Positions 25,539-33,058 of a stretch of DNA of 45,904 nucleotides are shown one piece after another. The notes below the pieces were generated by a model. It saw only the letters and a program-made list of their open reading frames with translations. It searched no databases and was not told the origin of the DNA. The stretch is taken from NCBI GenBank assembly GCA_017889845.1, contig JAGGAJ010000001.1, positions 1 to 45,904 on the forward strand, in the 5' to 3' direction. The translations under genes and the position numbers were made by a program. Numbering within the stretch: the stretch's first letter is position 1; every line of letters starts with the position of its first letter. Source of the DNA: Deltaproteobacteria bacterium. GTDB lineage: Bacteria > Desulfobacterota > Deferrimicrobia > Deferrimicrobiales > Deferrimicrobiaceae.

Positions 25539-26786
25539 TCAGAAATCCACGGCGACGGTCCCGGTGGTGCCCCCGGAACCGCTCCCTCCTCCGCCTCCCC
25601 CTGCCGCAACGGCGATCGCGACGGCGACGGAAACGACGGCCGCCCAGAGCCAGAAACTTCCGTACCAGGGGCTCTCTCGGCGTTCGGTCCCGACCGGGGG
25701 CCAGCCAGCCGACAGCATCCGTTCCGCCGCCCACTTCGCGGCTGCGCTCGCGGACTGTTTCCCCGGGGACAGCGTCTTCTCTCCGATCGGGACTGCGTCG
25801 CCGCCGGCCGGAGGCCTCGCGTAGAGCCTCGCCCGGAGAGCATCGCCGGTTTCCCCTCTCTCCAGCACGAGGACCGCCATCCTCCCGACGCCCGCCGCGG
25901 CGGCGATCTCCGTCAGGATGGGACCGGACCCGGATCCGCGCAGGGGACCGCCGATGATCTCCCCGAGCCGCGCGATTCGGTCCCCCGGTAATGTGATCTC
26001 CAGGATCTCGGAGTCTCCCGGCAGCCATTGACCCTCCCGCGTCGCATCCCGGTATCCGGGATGAATCAGCCGGATCCGATGCGGCCCCGGGGACGCGATC
26101 CGGACCCTCGAGGGCGTCGTTCCGCGCTTCTCCCCGTCCACGAAGATCTGTGCTCCGGGGGGAAGGGATCGCACGAGCAATTCGGCCTCCGGCGGGGGGC
26201 GGGCGGCCGCCCGTGCCCACGCCGAGAGGACCTGCGGGGGAAAGAGCGCGGGATCCGGAGAGAAACCCGGACGGAGGGCTCGCGAGCGGGCGAGGTACGC
26301 TTCCGCCGATGCGGTGTCCCCTTCCCAGAGCATCAGCATCCCCTTCCGGAGGAAAATCTCGAAGAGAAATGGACGGATCGCCTCATCGAAACGGAACGAC
26401 CGGGCCTCCCGTTCAGCTTCCTCCAGGAGGACCCGGGCATTTGTCCACTCCACCGCTTCCATGCTGGTGGAAGCGGCAGACAGTTTCCCAGCGATTCCAC
26501 GGAGGGCGGCGTCGTCCGGCAAAGGGAGACGGGCGGGTTCTTCGGGTTCTGCTGCGGGCTCCACCGGCGCGGGAACCCACAGGACGGACACCTCTTCCTT
26601 GAGGAGGGCCGGGAGCGGGTCGATGATCTCCCGCGCCGCCGCATCGGGTACCCCCGGAGAGACGTACTTCAGCAGCAGGGCGGCCTCCGCGGCCGATTCC
26701 GCCGCGCGGGCCGAGCCGGACACCAGCCCCTGCGCGAGCAGCGTGCCGCAGAGGAAGACCGCGACGGCGCGAGTGTACCGTCTCAT
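25539..26786 (-). CDS. Secreted or inner-membrane PEGA-domain protein
   Basis: The 415-residue protein has a signal peptide (MRRYTRAVAVFLCGTLLAQG, then a likely cleavage after SARA). A helical, TPR-like region runs at about 95-195, a PEGA domain at about 205-270 (LLVRSLPPGAQIFVDGEKRGTTP), and a C-terminal membrane segment (SFWLWAAVVSVAVAIAVAA) is followed by a Gly/Ser tail. PEGA domains occur in surface and envelope proteins; no enzymatic role is known. The ATG at 26786 is the only start that keeps the signal peptide, and its first five codons lie inside the end of the 165-bp palindrome, so the element supplies the start codon. No clear ribosome site is visible. Its operon context is the feo cluster upstream and ftsB downstream. 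Confidence 0.85.
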   Translation of the reverse strand: MRRYTRAVAVFLCGTLLAQGLVSGSARAAESAAEAALLLKYVSPGVPDAAAREIIDPLPALLKEEVSVLWVPAPVEPAAEPEEPARLPLPDDAALRGIAGKLSAASTSMEAVEWTNARVLLEEAEREARSFRFDEAIRPFLFEIFLRKGMLMLWEGDTASAEAYLARSRALRPGFSPDPALFPPQVLSAWARAAARPPPEAELLVRSLPPGAQIFVDGEKRGTTPSRVRIASPGPHRIRLIHPGYRDATREGQWLPGDSEILEITLPGDRIARLGEIIGGPLRGSGSGPILTEIAAAAGVGRMAVLVLERGETGDALRARLYARPPAGGDAVPIGEKTLSPGKQSASAAAKWAAERMLSAGWPPVGTERRESPWYGSFWLWAAVVSVAVAIAVAAGGGGGGSGSGGTTGTVAVDF

Positions 26787-26936
26787 AAATAGCTTGCGCA
26801 CCGAGAGCGTCGATGCGCTGCGCCTGCGAGGCGCCACAAGTGAAGGCGTACTGGGAGAGTACGGCGAACTTGTGCAACGAAGCTGGAGCGGATGCAGCGG
26901 CGCTCGAATGCCAAGATATTTGTGAGACGGTGCACT
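26772..26936. repeat. 165-bp palindromic element with 25-bp terminal inverted repeats
   Basis: The ends at 26772-26796 and 26912-26936 are inverted copies (AGTGTACCGTCTCATAAATA against AGTGCACCGTCTCACAAATA, each then continuing to CTTG), agreeing at 22 of 25 positions. An inner inverted repeat (26835-26852 against 26858-26874, CACAAGT with AGTAC flanking GGGAG) is centred on the same point, and the rest pairs imperfectly. No target duplication and no transposase is visible, so a non-autonomous, MITE- or REP-like origin is inference. The element holds the start codon of the PEGA gene at one end and the last two bases of the DtxR-gene stop codon at the other. Confidence 0.82.
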
Positions 26937-27582
26937 ATGCCTGCTTGACGTAGATCTCATCCGTGATGTCACGGTCCACCGCCACCGTGGTCTGCCCGAT
27001 CTGGATGACGAAGGACGGATTCCGCTGCAGGAGACGGAGGCGGCTCCCGGGCACGATCCCCAGGGCGGAAAGCTTCTCCAGCCGCTTCCTCGACTTCGGT
27101 GTGATGAAGACGATCCGGACGGGCACGCCCAGTGACGCGTCGGACAGGCGGGTGACCAGGGGCCGGATCTCCGTGCGGATGCGGTCGCAGCACTCTCCCC
27201 GCGGGATCGGTCGCCCGTGCGGGCAGACCGGAGGATGCCCCAGGAAGGTGCATACGCTCTCCGTCACGGGCTCGGAGAGAATGTGCTCGAACTGGCAGGC
27301 GCTGCTCTCGAGCTGCAGGTTGTCGAGCTCGAACAGATTGTGGAGGAGCACCTCCGCAAGCCGGTGGCGCCGGATGATGCCGCGGGCACGCTCCTCCCCG
27401 CGGGTCGTCAGCCGGACGTCCTCGCCGGACGCCACGATGTGCCCCGAGGTGTGAAGTTCCTCGAGGAGCGCCTCGGGGCGGTCCTCCGCCGTGGAGCGGA
27501 GGAGTTCGGCCCGGGTGGCCTTCCCTTCTTCCCGGAGCGTCCAGAGCAGTTCGAGGATCTCGTCCTGTCCGTACTGGGTCAT
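26935..27582 (-). CDS. DtxR/IdeR-family metal-dependent regulator with C-terminal FeoA-like domain
   Basis: This 215-residue regulator has an N-terminal winged helix (residues 1-70), a dimerisation/metal domain and a C-terminal FeoA/SH3-like domain from about 150. The motif CQFEH (Cys, Glu and His as in DtxR positions 102, 105 and 106) and HRLAEVLL (His of the ancillary site) are intact, so iron or manganese sensing is likely. The ATG at 27582 overlaps the small Cys-rich gene (ATGA). Its TAG stop is completed by bases of the palindrome. It shares an operon with fur and feoB, so two metal regulators sit together. Whether it responds to Fe or Mn cannot be read here. Confidence 0.9.
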   Translation of the reverse strand: MTQYGQDEILELLWTLREEGKATRAELLRSTAEDRPEALLEELHTSGHIVASGEDVRLTTRGEERARGIIRRHRLAEVLLHNLFELDNLQLESSACQFEHILSEPVTESVCTFLGHPPVCPHGRPIPRGECCDRIRTEIRPLVTRLSDASLGVPVRIVFITPKSRKRLEKLSALGIVPGSRLRLLQRNPSFVIQIGQTTVAVDRDITDEIYVKQA

Positions 27583-27785
27583 GCGCGCGTTCCCTTCGGG
27601 AAAAGCGATTTCAGGAAGTCGATCACCTTCGATTCGGGCATTGGGAAAGAGTACCGGCATCGCGGGCAGCAGACAAGGGAGCAGCTTTTCCCCATGGGGC
27701 AACCGGTCCGGCAGCCGCGGTCGGAAGGGTCGAACACGTGCTGGCAGAGCGGACAGCGGATGTTCCCGGGCTTTCTTCCTTCCAT
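27579..27785 (-). CDS. Small eight-cysteine protein in the feo operon
   Basis: A 68-residue protein carries eight cysteines (11, 14, 25, 29, 35, 39, 40, 43) in the pattern CxxC-x10-CxxxC-x5-C-x3-CCxxC, with His16 nearby. The C-terminal third is a short amphipathic segment (SKVIDFLKSLFPKG). It has no signal peptide or membrane segment. Both ends overlap neighbours by 4 bp or less: ATGA with the feoB stop upstream and with the DtxR gene downstream, which makes it a coupled part of the operon. Cys-rich small proteins encoded next to feoB are known (FeoC and FeoB-associated types), but I do not recognise this one. A zinc or Fe-S site is inference. Confidence 0.83.
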   Translation of the reverse strand: MEGRKPGNIRCPLCQHVFDPSDRGCRTGCPMGKSCSLVCCPRCRYSFPMPESKVIDFLKSLFPKGTRA

Positions 27786-29758
27786 CAGAATCGGACCCCC
27801 AGCCACCGCGCCCCGAAGTTCACCGCCGAGCCGACCAGCAGGGCGAAGGGGAATATGAACAGGGCCATGCCGACCGCCACTTTCGGGCCGTGCTCCTTGA
27901 TGATCACGAGAAGGTTTGCCAGACAGGGTATGAACAGGGTGATGGTGATCAGGCTCACGACGACCTGGAGGTTCGTGAGCATCCCCGCCTTCGCCATGTC
28001 GTACAGGCCCGCGGCGCCGTAGTCCCTTCTCAGGAACCCGATCAGGAACGCGTCGGTCGACTGCGGAGGGAGGTCCAGCGCGCCCACGATCAGGGGCTCC
28101 GCGACATTCCGTGCCAGGAGGAGCCACCCCATGCGGTCCGCCACGAACAGGACAAGGGTCCCGACCAGGAACAGCGGCACCGCCTCCCGGAGGTACCACT
28201 CGATCCGCGCCATCGTCTTCACGGCGAGGTTCCCGATCTGTGGCCACCGGATCGGGGGGATCTCGAGTATGAAATCCGAAGACTCCCCGGGGATCACCTT
28301 CGACGCCAGGTATCCCACCAGGAGGATCACCCCCAGGAGCAGGGCGAGCCATGTGACCGTGGCGGCAAGCCCCAGGCTTGCGAGCATCCCGAGGATCACT
28401 CCGAGCTGGGCCGAGCATGGTACGCCCAGGGCGAGCAGCAGCGTGATGATGACGCGCTCCTTCCGGGTCTCCAGGATGCGGGTGGTGAGCGTCGCCATCG
28501 TGTCGCACCCCAGGCCGAGGATCATCGGGAGCACCGCTTTCCCGTTGCACCCGATCTTCTTGAACACCTTGTCCACCATCACGGCGAGCCGCGGAAGGTA
28601 CCCCGAGTCCTCGAGGATCCCGAAGCCGAGGAAAAATGTCCCGACGATCGGCAGGACGATGGCGATCGCGTAGGAGAGGGCCATCGACACCATTCCGTAC
28701 GGTCCCACGAGGAAGTCCCTCGCGAACGGCCACGGCAGGACGCGGTCCACCGCCCAGGCCACGGCAGGCACGAGCCACCTCCCGAAGAGGACCTCCTCGA
28801 ACAGGTCGACGAGATATCCGGCTCCGAACACCCCCACGAAACCGTACGCCAGCAGCAGGACCCCCGCCAGGATGGGGATTCCGTAGACCGGGTCCATGGC
28901 GAGGCTTCCGAACCGCTGGGCGAGGTCCCTTCCAGCCGGCGGCGCAGGCTCCTGTCCCAGCTCCCCCAGGAGGCGGTCGATCCACGCGAGGCGCGTCTGG
29001 TTGACCTGGTAGGCGATGTCCTCCCCCGCCTCCCCGATGAGCCGGTTTCGCACCTCGTTCATCTCCCGCACCCGATGGCCGGGCACGCTTTCGGCCAGCC
29101 ATGGCGAGAGGGAGTCGTCGCCGCACAGGAGCATGATCGCAAGGGCCCGCCTCCCGACCGGTGTGTCCGGGGGGAGCAGCGCCTCCATCCGGTCGATAGC
29201 CGCCTCGATGCGGTCGCCGTAGCGGACGCGGGGCGCGGCGGCGACAGGATGCGCCATCAACGGGAGCAGCCGGTCCGTACCCTTCTTCCGCACCGCCACG
29301 GTCGGTATGGCGGGCACCCCGAAACGCTCCTCGAGCAGCTCGAGCCGGGGCATCACACCGCGCTCCCGTGCCTCGTCCGCCATGTTTACGGCCAGGACCA
29401 GGGGGACGCCCATCTCCGCCAGCTGGATGGTGATCATCAGGGAACGGCGCATGTTCTTGGCGTCGCACACTTGGAGGACGCGGGCTCCGGGCTCCCGCAT
29501 GAGGATATCCCTCGTCACCCGCTCGTCCTCGGACATGGGGAGGAGGGAGTAGACGCCCGGGGTGTCGATGATTTCGTAGACCGTTCCCCGGTCTCTCGCC
29601 TCCCCCCGTGTGATCTCGACCGTCGTGCCGGGATAGTTCGAGACGTTGACGTACCGGCCCGTCAACGTCCCGAAGACGACGCTTTTTCCCACGTTGGGAT
29701 TCCCCACGAGGATCACGGTGGCGGCCTGGGGGTCCACCCGCGCCGTACCCGTCCTCAT
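27785..29758 (-). CDS. feoB: Ferrous iron transport protein B
   Basis: FeoB is the inner-membrane channel that takes up Fe(II) using a cytoplasmic G domain. The 657 residues comprise the G domain with GNPNVGKS (19-26), DTPG (65-68) and NMAD (125-128), then a spacer and about eight membrane segments including the conserved GLGCDTMATL and GVPCSAQLG motifs, with Cys residues proposed to line the pore. It is about 115 residues shorter than E. coli FeoB. No separate feoA gene is present here; the only FeoA-like fold is the C-terminus of the DtxR-type protein. Its ATG is 4 bp inside the fur end, and the small Cys-rich gene overlaps its stop. Confidence 0.96.
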   Translation of the reverse strand: MRTGTARVDPQAATVILVGNPNVGKSVVFGTLTGRYVNVSNYPGTTVEITRGEARDRGTVYEIIDTPGVYSLLPMSEDERVTRDILMREPGARVLQVCDAKNMRRSLMITIQLAEMGVPLVLAVNMADEARERGVMPRLELLEERFGVPAIPTVAVRKKGTDRLLPLMAHPVAAAPRVRYGDRIEAAIDRMEALLPPDTPVGRRALAIMLLCGDDSLSPWLAESVPGHRVREMNEVRNRLIGEAGEDIAYQVNQTRLAWIDRLLGELGQEPAPPAGRDLAQRFGSLAMDPVYGIPILAGVLLLAYGFVGVFGAGYLVDLFEEVLFGRWLVPAVAWAVDRVLPWPFARDFLVGPYGMVSMALSYAIAIVLPIVGTFFLGFGILEDSGYLPRLAVMVDKVFKKIGCNGKAVLPMILGLGCDTMATLTTRILETRKERVIITLLLALGVPCSAQLGVILGMLASLGLAATVTWLALLLGVILLVGYLASKVIPGESSDFILEIPPIRWPQIGNLAVKTMARIEWYLREAVPLFLVGTLVLFVADRMGWLLLARNVAEPLIVGALDLPPQSTDAFLIGFLRRDYGAAGLYDMAKAGMLTNLQVVVSLITITLFIPCLANLLVIIKEHGPKVAVGMALFIFPFALLVGSAVNFGARWLGVRF

Positions 29759-30204
29759 CCCTGCCGCCGCCCCGCGCTCCGGTCAGCGCATTTCCGGCAC
29801 AGGCCGAAGATTTCCAGCCGGTGCGCCGTCGGCCGGAACCCGTGCCGGCGTGTCACCAGGTCCTGGAGCTTCTCGATGTCGGGATCCTTGAACTCGATGA
29901 CCGTGCCGCACGCCGTGCAGACCAGGTGATCGTGGTGGGAGTCCAGGTTGCTCTCGTAGCGCCTGGCCCCCTCGCCGAAGTCCACTTCGTTGGCGTACCC
30001 CATCCGCGCGAGGAGTTTGAGGGTGCGGTACACGGTGACCGTGCCGACGCGCGGGAACGTCTTGCGGACGGCCCGAGTCAGTTCGTCCACAGTCACGTGG
30101 TCCCCGGCGCGGAAGAACCGCTCCATGACGGCCGCGCGGCTCTTGCTGCGTTTCCCGCCGGCGGCGATGATTTCCCGGTCGATGCGGAGGAGAAGCCGTT
30201 CCAA
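29755..30204 (-). CDS. fur: Ferric uptake regulator, Fur family
   Basis: Fur-family repressors bind DNA when loaded with Fe(II). The 149-residue protein has the DNA-binding winged helix with PRVGTVTVYRTLKLLARMG at about 51-69, the metal-site HHDHL at about 89-93 and two structural zinc pairs (CTAC near 95-98 and CRKC near 137-140). The TTG at 30204 is the only start that keeps the family N-terminus, and no strong ribosome site is visible. It is the first gene of the feo cluster, downstream of a promoter overlapped by its likely own binding site. A zinc-type Zur or peroxide-type PerR cannot be excluded, although feoB favours Fur. Confidence 0.92.
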   Translation of the reverse strand: MERLLLRIDREIIAAGGKRSKSRAAVMERFFRAGDHVTVDELTRAVRKTFPRVGTVTVYRTLKLLARMGYANEVDFGEGARRYESNLDSHHDHLVCTACGTVIEFKDPDIEKLQDLVTRRHGFRPTAHRLEIFGLCRKCADRSAGRRQG

Positions 30205-30231
30205 GAAAAGTCGGAACCCCGTTCCAGAAAT

Positions 30232-30246
30232 TGAAATTCACTTTCA
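30232..30246 (-). promoter_or_regulatory. Fur-box-like palindrome
   Basis: The 15-bp minus-strand sequence TGAAAGTGAATTTCA forms a 7-1-7 inverted repeat with six of seven pairs, the form recognised by Fur proteins. It directly follows the -10 box and covers the expected start of transcription, where bound Fur would block RNA polymerase. That Fur acts here is inferred from site, position and the downstream fur-feoB genes. Confidence 0.7.
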
Positions 30247-30274
30247 TGTTATCCCCCGCCCTCTCCGGGGTCAA
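30246..30274 (-). promoter_or_regulatory. Sigma70-type promoter of the fur-feoB operon
   Basis: On the minus strand TTGACC (30274-30269) is followed after 17 bp by TAACAT (30251-30246). Initiation near 30239 gives a leader of about 35 nt to the fur TTG. The promoter stands just downstream of the rplQ terminator, so it separates the iron cluster from the ribosomal block. Confidence 0.75.
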
Positions 30275-30304
30275 CGGAAATCCGGCAGGGAGCGGACGTC
30301 CCCG

Positions 30305-30337
30305 TAAAAAGGGAAACGGCCCCGAAGGGCCGTTTCC
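30305..30337 (-). terminator. Intrinsic terminator after rplQ
   Basis: A perfect 11-bp stem (GGAAACGGCCC with GGGCCGTTTCC) closes a TTCG loop and is followed by CTTTTT on the minus strand. It lies about 41 bp past the rplQ stop and ends the ribosomal transcript before the fur promoter. Confidence 0.92.
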
Positions 30338-30378
30338 GATCCGGTTTCCGTACCCGGGCTGGAGGAGGAGTCCCCCTC

Positions 30379-30924
30379 CTATTTTTCTTCCGTCCCCGCC
30401 TTCCTCTTCCGGGGCGCCCCGGGGGCCCTGCTTTCCTTCGCCTTCTCCCCGGTTGTCCCCTTGCGTTTCGCTCCGGGCCTCGCGGTAGCCTTTTTGGCCG
30501 CCGCGGCTTTCGCCGGTGCCTTCTTCGCGGCGCCTTTCTTTTTTCCCTTCGAAGCAGCCTTCTTCTCCTCCGCCGGGAGGTACTCGAGGATCGCCATTTC
30601 CGCCCCGTCCCCCGGGCGGTATCCCGTCCGCATGATGCGGGTGTATCCTCCCTCCCGGCCGGCGAACCGGCCGGCGAGAGAAGTGAAGATCTTGTCGGTG
30701 GCCGCCTTGTTGCTCAGCAGCGAAAAGACCCGGCGCCGTGCATGGAGGGTCTCCCGCTTCCCGAGCGTGATCAGACGGTCCGCCAGGCGGCGCAGTTCCT
30801 TCGCCCTCGGTACGGTGGTCTCGATCCGCTCGGAGATCACGAGGGAGTTCATCAGGTTCCGCAGCAGCGCCTTTCGGTGTGCGGGGCTCCTGCCGAGCTT
30901 GCGGTGGTCTTTTGCGTGGCGCAT
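30379..30924 (-). CDS. rplQ: 50S ribosomal protein L17 with a long basic C-terminal tail
   Basis: L17 sits near the tunnel exit of the 50S subunit. The first 118 residues are the normal protein (MRHAKDHRKLGR, RNLMNSLVISERI, ETLHARRRVFSLL, GGYTRIMRTGYRPGDGAEMA). The remaining 63 residues are a Lys/Ala/Pro/Arg-rich tail not found in E. coli L17 (127 residues). Codon use in the tail looks like the rest. The gene ends the alpha operon, 26 bp after rpoA, and is followed by the terminator. The tail may be disordered and bind RNA; that is inference. Confidence 0.96.
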   Translation of the reverse strand: MRHAKDHRKLGRSPAHRKALLRNLMNSLVISERIETTVPRAKELRRLADRLITLGKRETLHARRRVFSLLSNKAATDKIFTSLAGRFAGREGGYTRIMRTGYRPGDGAEMAILEYLPAEEKKAASKGKKKGAAKKAPAKAAAAKKATARPGAKRKGTTGEKAKESRAPGAPRKRKAGTEEK

Positions 30925-30950
30925 GCGGCTTCCTCGCTGGGTTCAGTTGG

Positions 30951-31958
30951 TCAGTCCACGTCCCGCGGCGGGCTGTACTTCTCCGGGGAGAACCCCTCGA
31001 CCTTCATGCCGAGGGAGAGGCCCATTCCGACCAGGACCTCCTTGATCTCGTTCAGGCTCTTCTTGCCGAAGTTCTTGGTCTTGAGCATCTCCTGCTCGGA
31101 TCGCTGTACGAGCTCTCCGATGAACTTGATGTCGGCGTTTTTCAGGCAGTTGTACGCCCGGACGGAAAGCTCGAGCTCCTCCACCGGTTTGTACAGGTTC
31201 TCGTTTCCGGTCGCCTCGTCCAGGCGGGTCGGCTCGTCGGGTATCTCGGTCTCGTCGTCGAAGTTGATGAAGACCGTGAGCTGGTCCTTCAGGATCTTCG
31301 CCGCGTAGGCCATCGCGTCCGCAGGCAGGACGGACCCGTCGGTCCACACCTCGAGGGTCAGGCGGTCGTAGTCGGTCTGCTGCCCGACCCGCGCATTGGT
31401 CACGGCGAAGTTCACCTTGCGGATCGGAGAGAAGATGGCGTCGATGGGAATCGTGCCGATCGGCGAATTCTCCTCGAGGTTCCGCTCGGCGGAGACGTAC
31501 CCCTTCCCCATCCGGACCGTCATCTCCATCTTCAGCGTGGCGTTGTCGGACAGTTCCGCGATGTGGTGGTCCCGGTTTAGGATCTCCACCATGGGGTCCG
31601 TCTGGATGTCCGATGCCTTCACGCGCCGGGGGCCCTTGGCGTCGAGGTACAGCGTCCGCGGCTCCGGAGAGTGCATCCGGAGGCGGACCTCCTTGAGATT
31701 CAGGACGATGTCGGTGACGTCCTCGACGACGCCGACCATCGTGGAGAACTCGTGCTGAACACCCTCGATCCGGACGGAGGTGATGGCGCCCCCCTGCAAC
31801 GCCGAGAGGAGGATCCTCCGGATCGCGTTTCCCAGGGTGGTGCCGAAGCCCCGCTCGAGCGGCTCGGCAACGAATTTCCCGTAGTTGAAGGTCGCCGTAT
31901 CGGTCTGCACCTCGATGCGTCGCGGCTTGATGAGCTGCTTCCAATTTCTCTGGAACAT
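30951..31958 (-). CDS. rpoA: RNA polymerase alpha subunit
   Basis: Alpha forms the dimer on which RNA polymerase assembles, and its C-terminal domain binds UP elements and activators. The 335 residues show the N-terminal domain with LERGFGTTLGNAIRRILLSALQG (about 34-56) and the C-terminal domain after the linker, including VRAYNCLKNADI and FGKKSLNEIKEVL. The length is standard. It lies 31 bp after rpsD and 26 bp before rplQ, as in most bacteria. Confidence 0.98.
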   Translation of the reverse strand: MFQRNWKQLIKPRRIEVQTDTATFNYGKFVAEPLERGFGTTLGNAIRRILLSALQGGAITSVRIEGVQHEFSTMVGVVEDVTDIVLNLKEVRLRMHSPEPRTLYLDAKGPRRVKASDIQTDPMVEILNRDHHIAELSDNATLKMEMTVRMGKGYVSAERNLEENSPIGTIPIDAIFSPIRKVNFAVTNARVGQQTDYDRLTLEVWTDGSVLPADAMAYAAKILKDQLTVFINFDDETEIPDEPTRLDEATGNENLYKPVEELELSVRAYNCLKNADIKFIGELVQRSEQEMLKTKNFGKKSLNEIKEVLVGMGLSLGMKVEGFSPEKYSPPRDVD

Positions 31959-31989
31959 GCGTCCCCCTTCTTTATGGCAAAAGAGAGGT

Positions 31990-32616
31990 TTACTTCGAGT
32001 ACAGTTCGACGATCAGCTGTTCCTGGATCGGTTCCTGGATGTCCGAACGGCCCGGGATGGACTTCACTGCGCCGCGGAAGCTCCCGCGGTCCAGCTCCAG
32101 CCAGGCCGGGATCCCCTTTCGCACGACGGCGTCCAGCGCCTCGTTCACCGACGGGATCTTTCGGCTTTTTTCGCGCAGTTCGACGACGTCGCCCGCCTTG
32201 ACGAGGAACGAGGGGATGTTCACCTTGCGTCCGTTCACCAGAAAGTGTCCGTGGCGCACGACCTGCCGGCTTTCCCGCCTCGTCTGTGTGAAGCCGAGCT
32301 TGTATACCACGCTGTCGAGCCGGCGCTCGAGGAGGATCAGCAGGTTGTCGCCCGTCTTTCCCTTCATCCGGTCGGCCTTCTCGAAATAGTTCCGGAACTG
32401 TTTCTCGAGGATCCCGTAGATCCTCTTGGCTTTCTGCTTCTCCCGCAGCTGGACCCCGTAGTCGCTGTGCTTGGGGCGGCGCTGTCCGTGCTGCCCCGGG
32501 GGATAGCCCCTCCGCTTGATGGCGCACTTGTCGGTGAAGCAGCGGTCTCCCTTGAGGTAGAGCTCGACCCCCTCCCGACGACACAGCCTGCAGACTGCCT
32601 CACGATACCTTGCCAA
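31990..32616 (-). CDS. rpsD: 30S ribosomal protein S4, zinc-binding form
   Basis: S4 starts 16S rRNA folding and in many bacteria represses the alpha operon. The 208 residues include an N-terminal cysteine set (CRLC, then C and C in RCFTDKC), which marks the C+ form that holds zinc. The S4 RNA-binding fold at about 98-160 has LDSVVYKLGF, RRESRQVVRHGHF and VNGRKVNIPS. The start is TTG with AAGGAGG nine bases upstream, and it gives the typical MARYREAV. It follows rpsK by 36 bp and precedes rpoA. Confidence 0.97.
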   Translation of the reverse strand: MARYREAVCRLCRREGVELYLKGDRCFTDKCAIKRRGYPPGQHGQRRPKHSDYGVQLREKQKAKRIYGILEKQFRNYFEKADRMKGKTGDNLLILLERRLDSVVYKLGFTQTRRESRQVVRHGHFLVNGRKVNIPSFLVKAGDVVELREKSRKIPSVNEALDAVVRKGIPAWLELDRGSFRGAVKSIPGRSDIQEPIQEQLIVELYSK

Positions 32617-32652
32617 AGAAGATTCCCTCCTTGTTCCTTGGTGTGGCGCCCG

Positions 32653-33042
32653 TCACACGCGCCGGCGCTTCGGCGGCCGGCACCCGTTGTGCGGGATGGG
32701 AGTGACGTCCCGGATGTAGTTGATCTTGAGCCCCGCGGCCTGCAGGGTCCGCAGCGCCGCCTCGCGCCCGGAGCCGGGGCCCTTGATGTGGACCGTCACC
32801 GTGTTGACCCCGCAGTCCATCGCCTTCTTTGCGACGTCCTCCGCGGCCACCGTGGCCGCGAACGGGGTGCTCTTGCGGGACCCCTTGAATCCCTTCGCGC
32901 CGGAGCTCGCCCACGCCAGGGTGTTTCCGTCCGGGTCCGTGATCGTGATGATCGTGTTGTTGAAGGTCGCCTGGATGTGGGCCACCCCGACCGGCACGTT
33001 CCGTCGTACCTTCCTCTTCCCCTTCTTCTTCGGCGTTGCCAT
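32653..33042 (-). CDS. rpsK: 30S ribosomal protein S11
   Basis: S11 is part of the 30S platform near the mRNA exit. The 129 residues carry the family landmarks ATFNNTIITITD, GNTLAWASSGAKGFKGSRKSTPFAA and the C-terminal DVTPIPHNGCRPPKRRRV. The start is ATG, 16 bp after rpsM. It is within the rpsM-rpsK-rpsD-rpoA order of the alpha operon. Confidence 0.97.
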   Translation of the reverse strand: MATPKKKGKRKVRRNVPVGVAHIQATFNNTIITITDPDGNTLAWASSGAKGFKGSRKSTPFAATVAAEDVAKKAMDCGVNTVTVHIKGPGSGREAALRTLQAAGLKINYIRDVTPIPHNGCRPPKRRRV

Positions 33043-33058
33043 CGTTCCTCCGGCCCCC

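Noticed and set aside
26787..26972. Upstream in-frame extension of the PEGA protein to 26972
   Set aside because: The extra 62 residues are Ser/Arg-rich, run through the palindrome and into the DtxR gene, and would bury the signal peptide.
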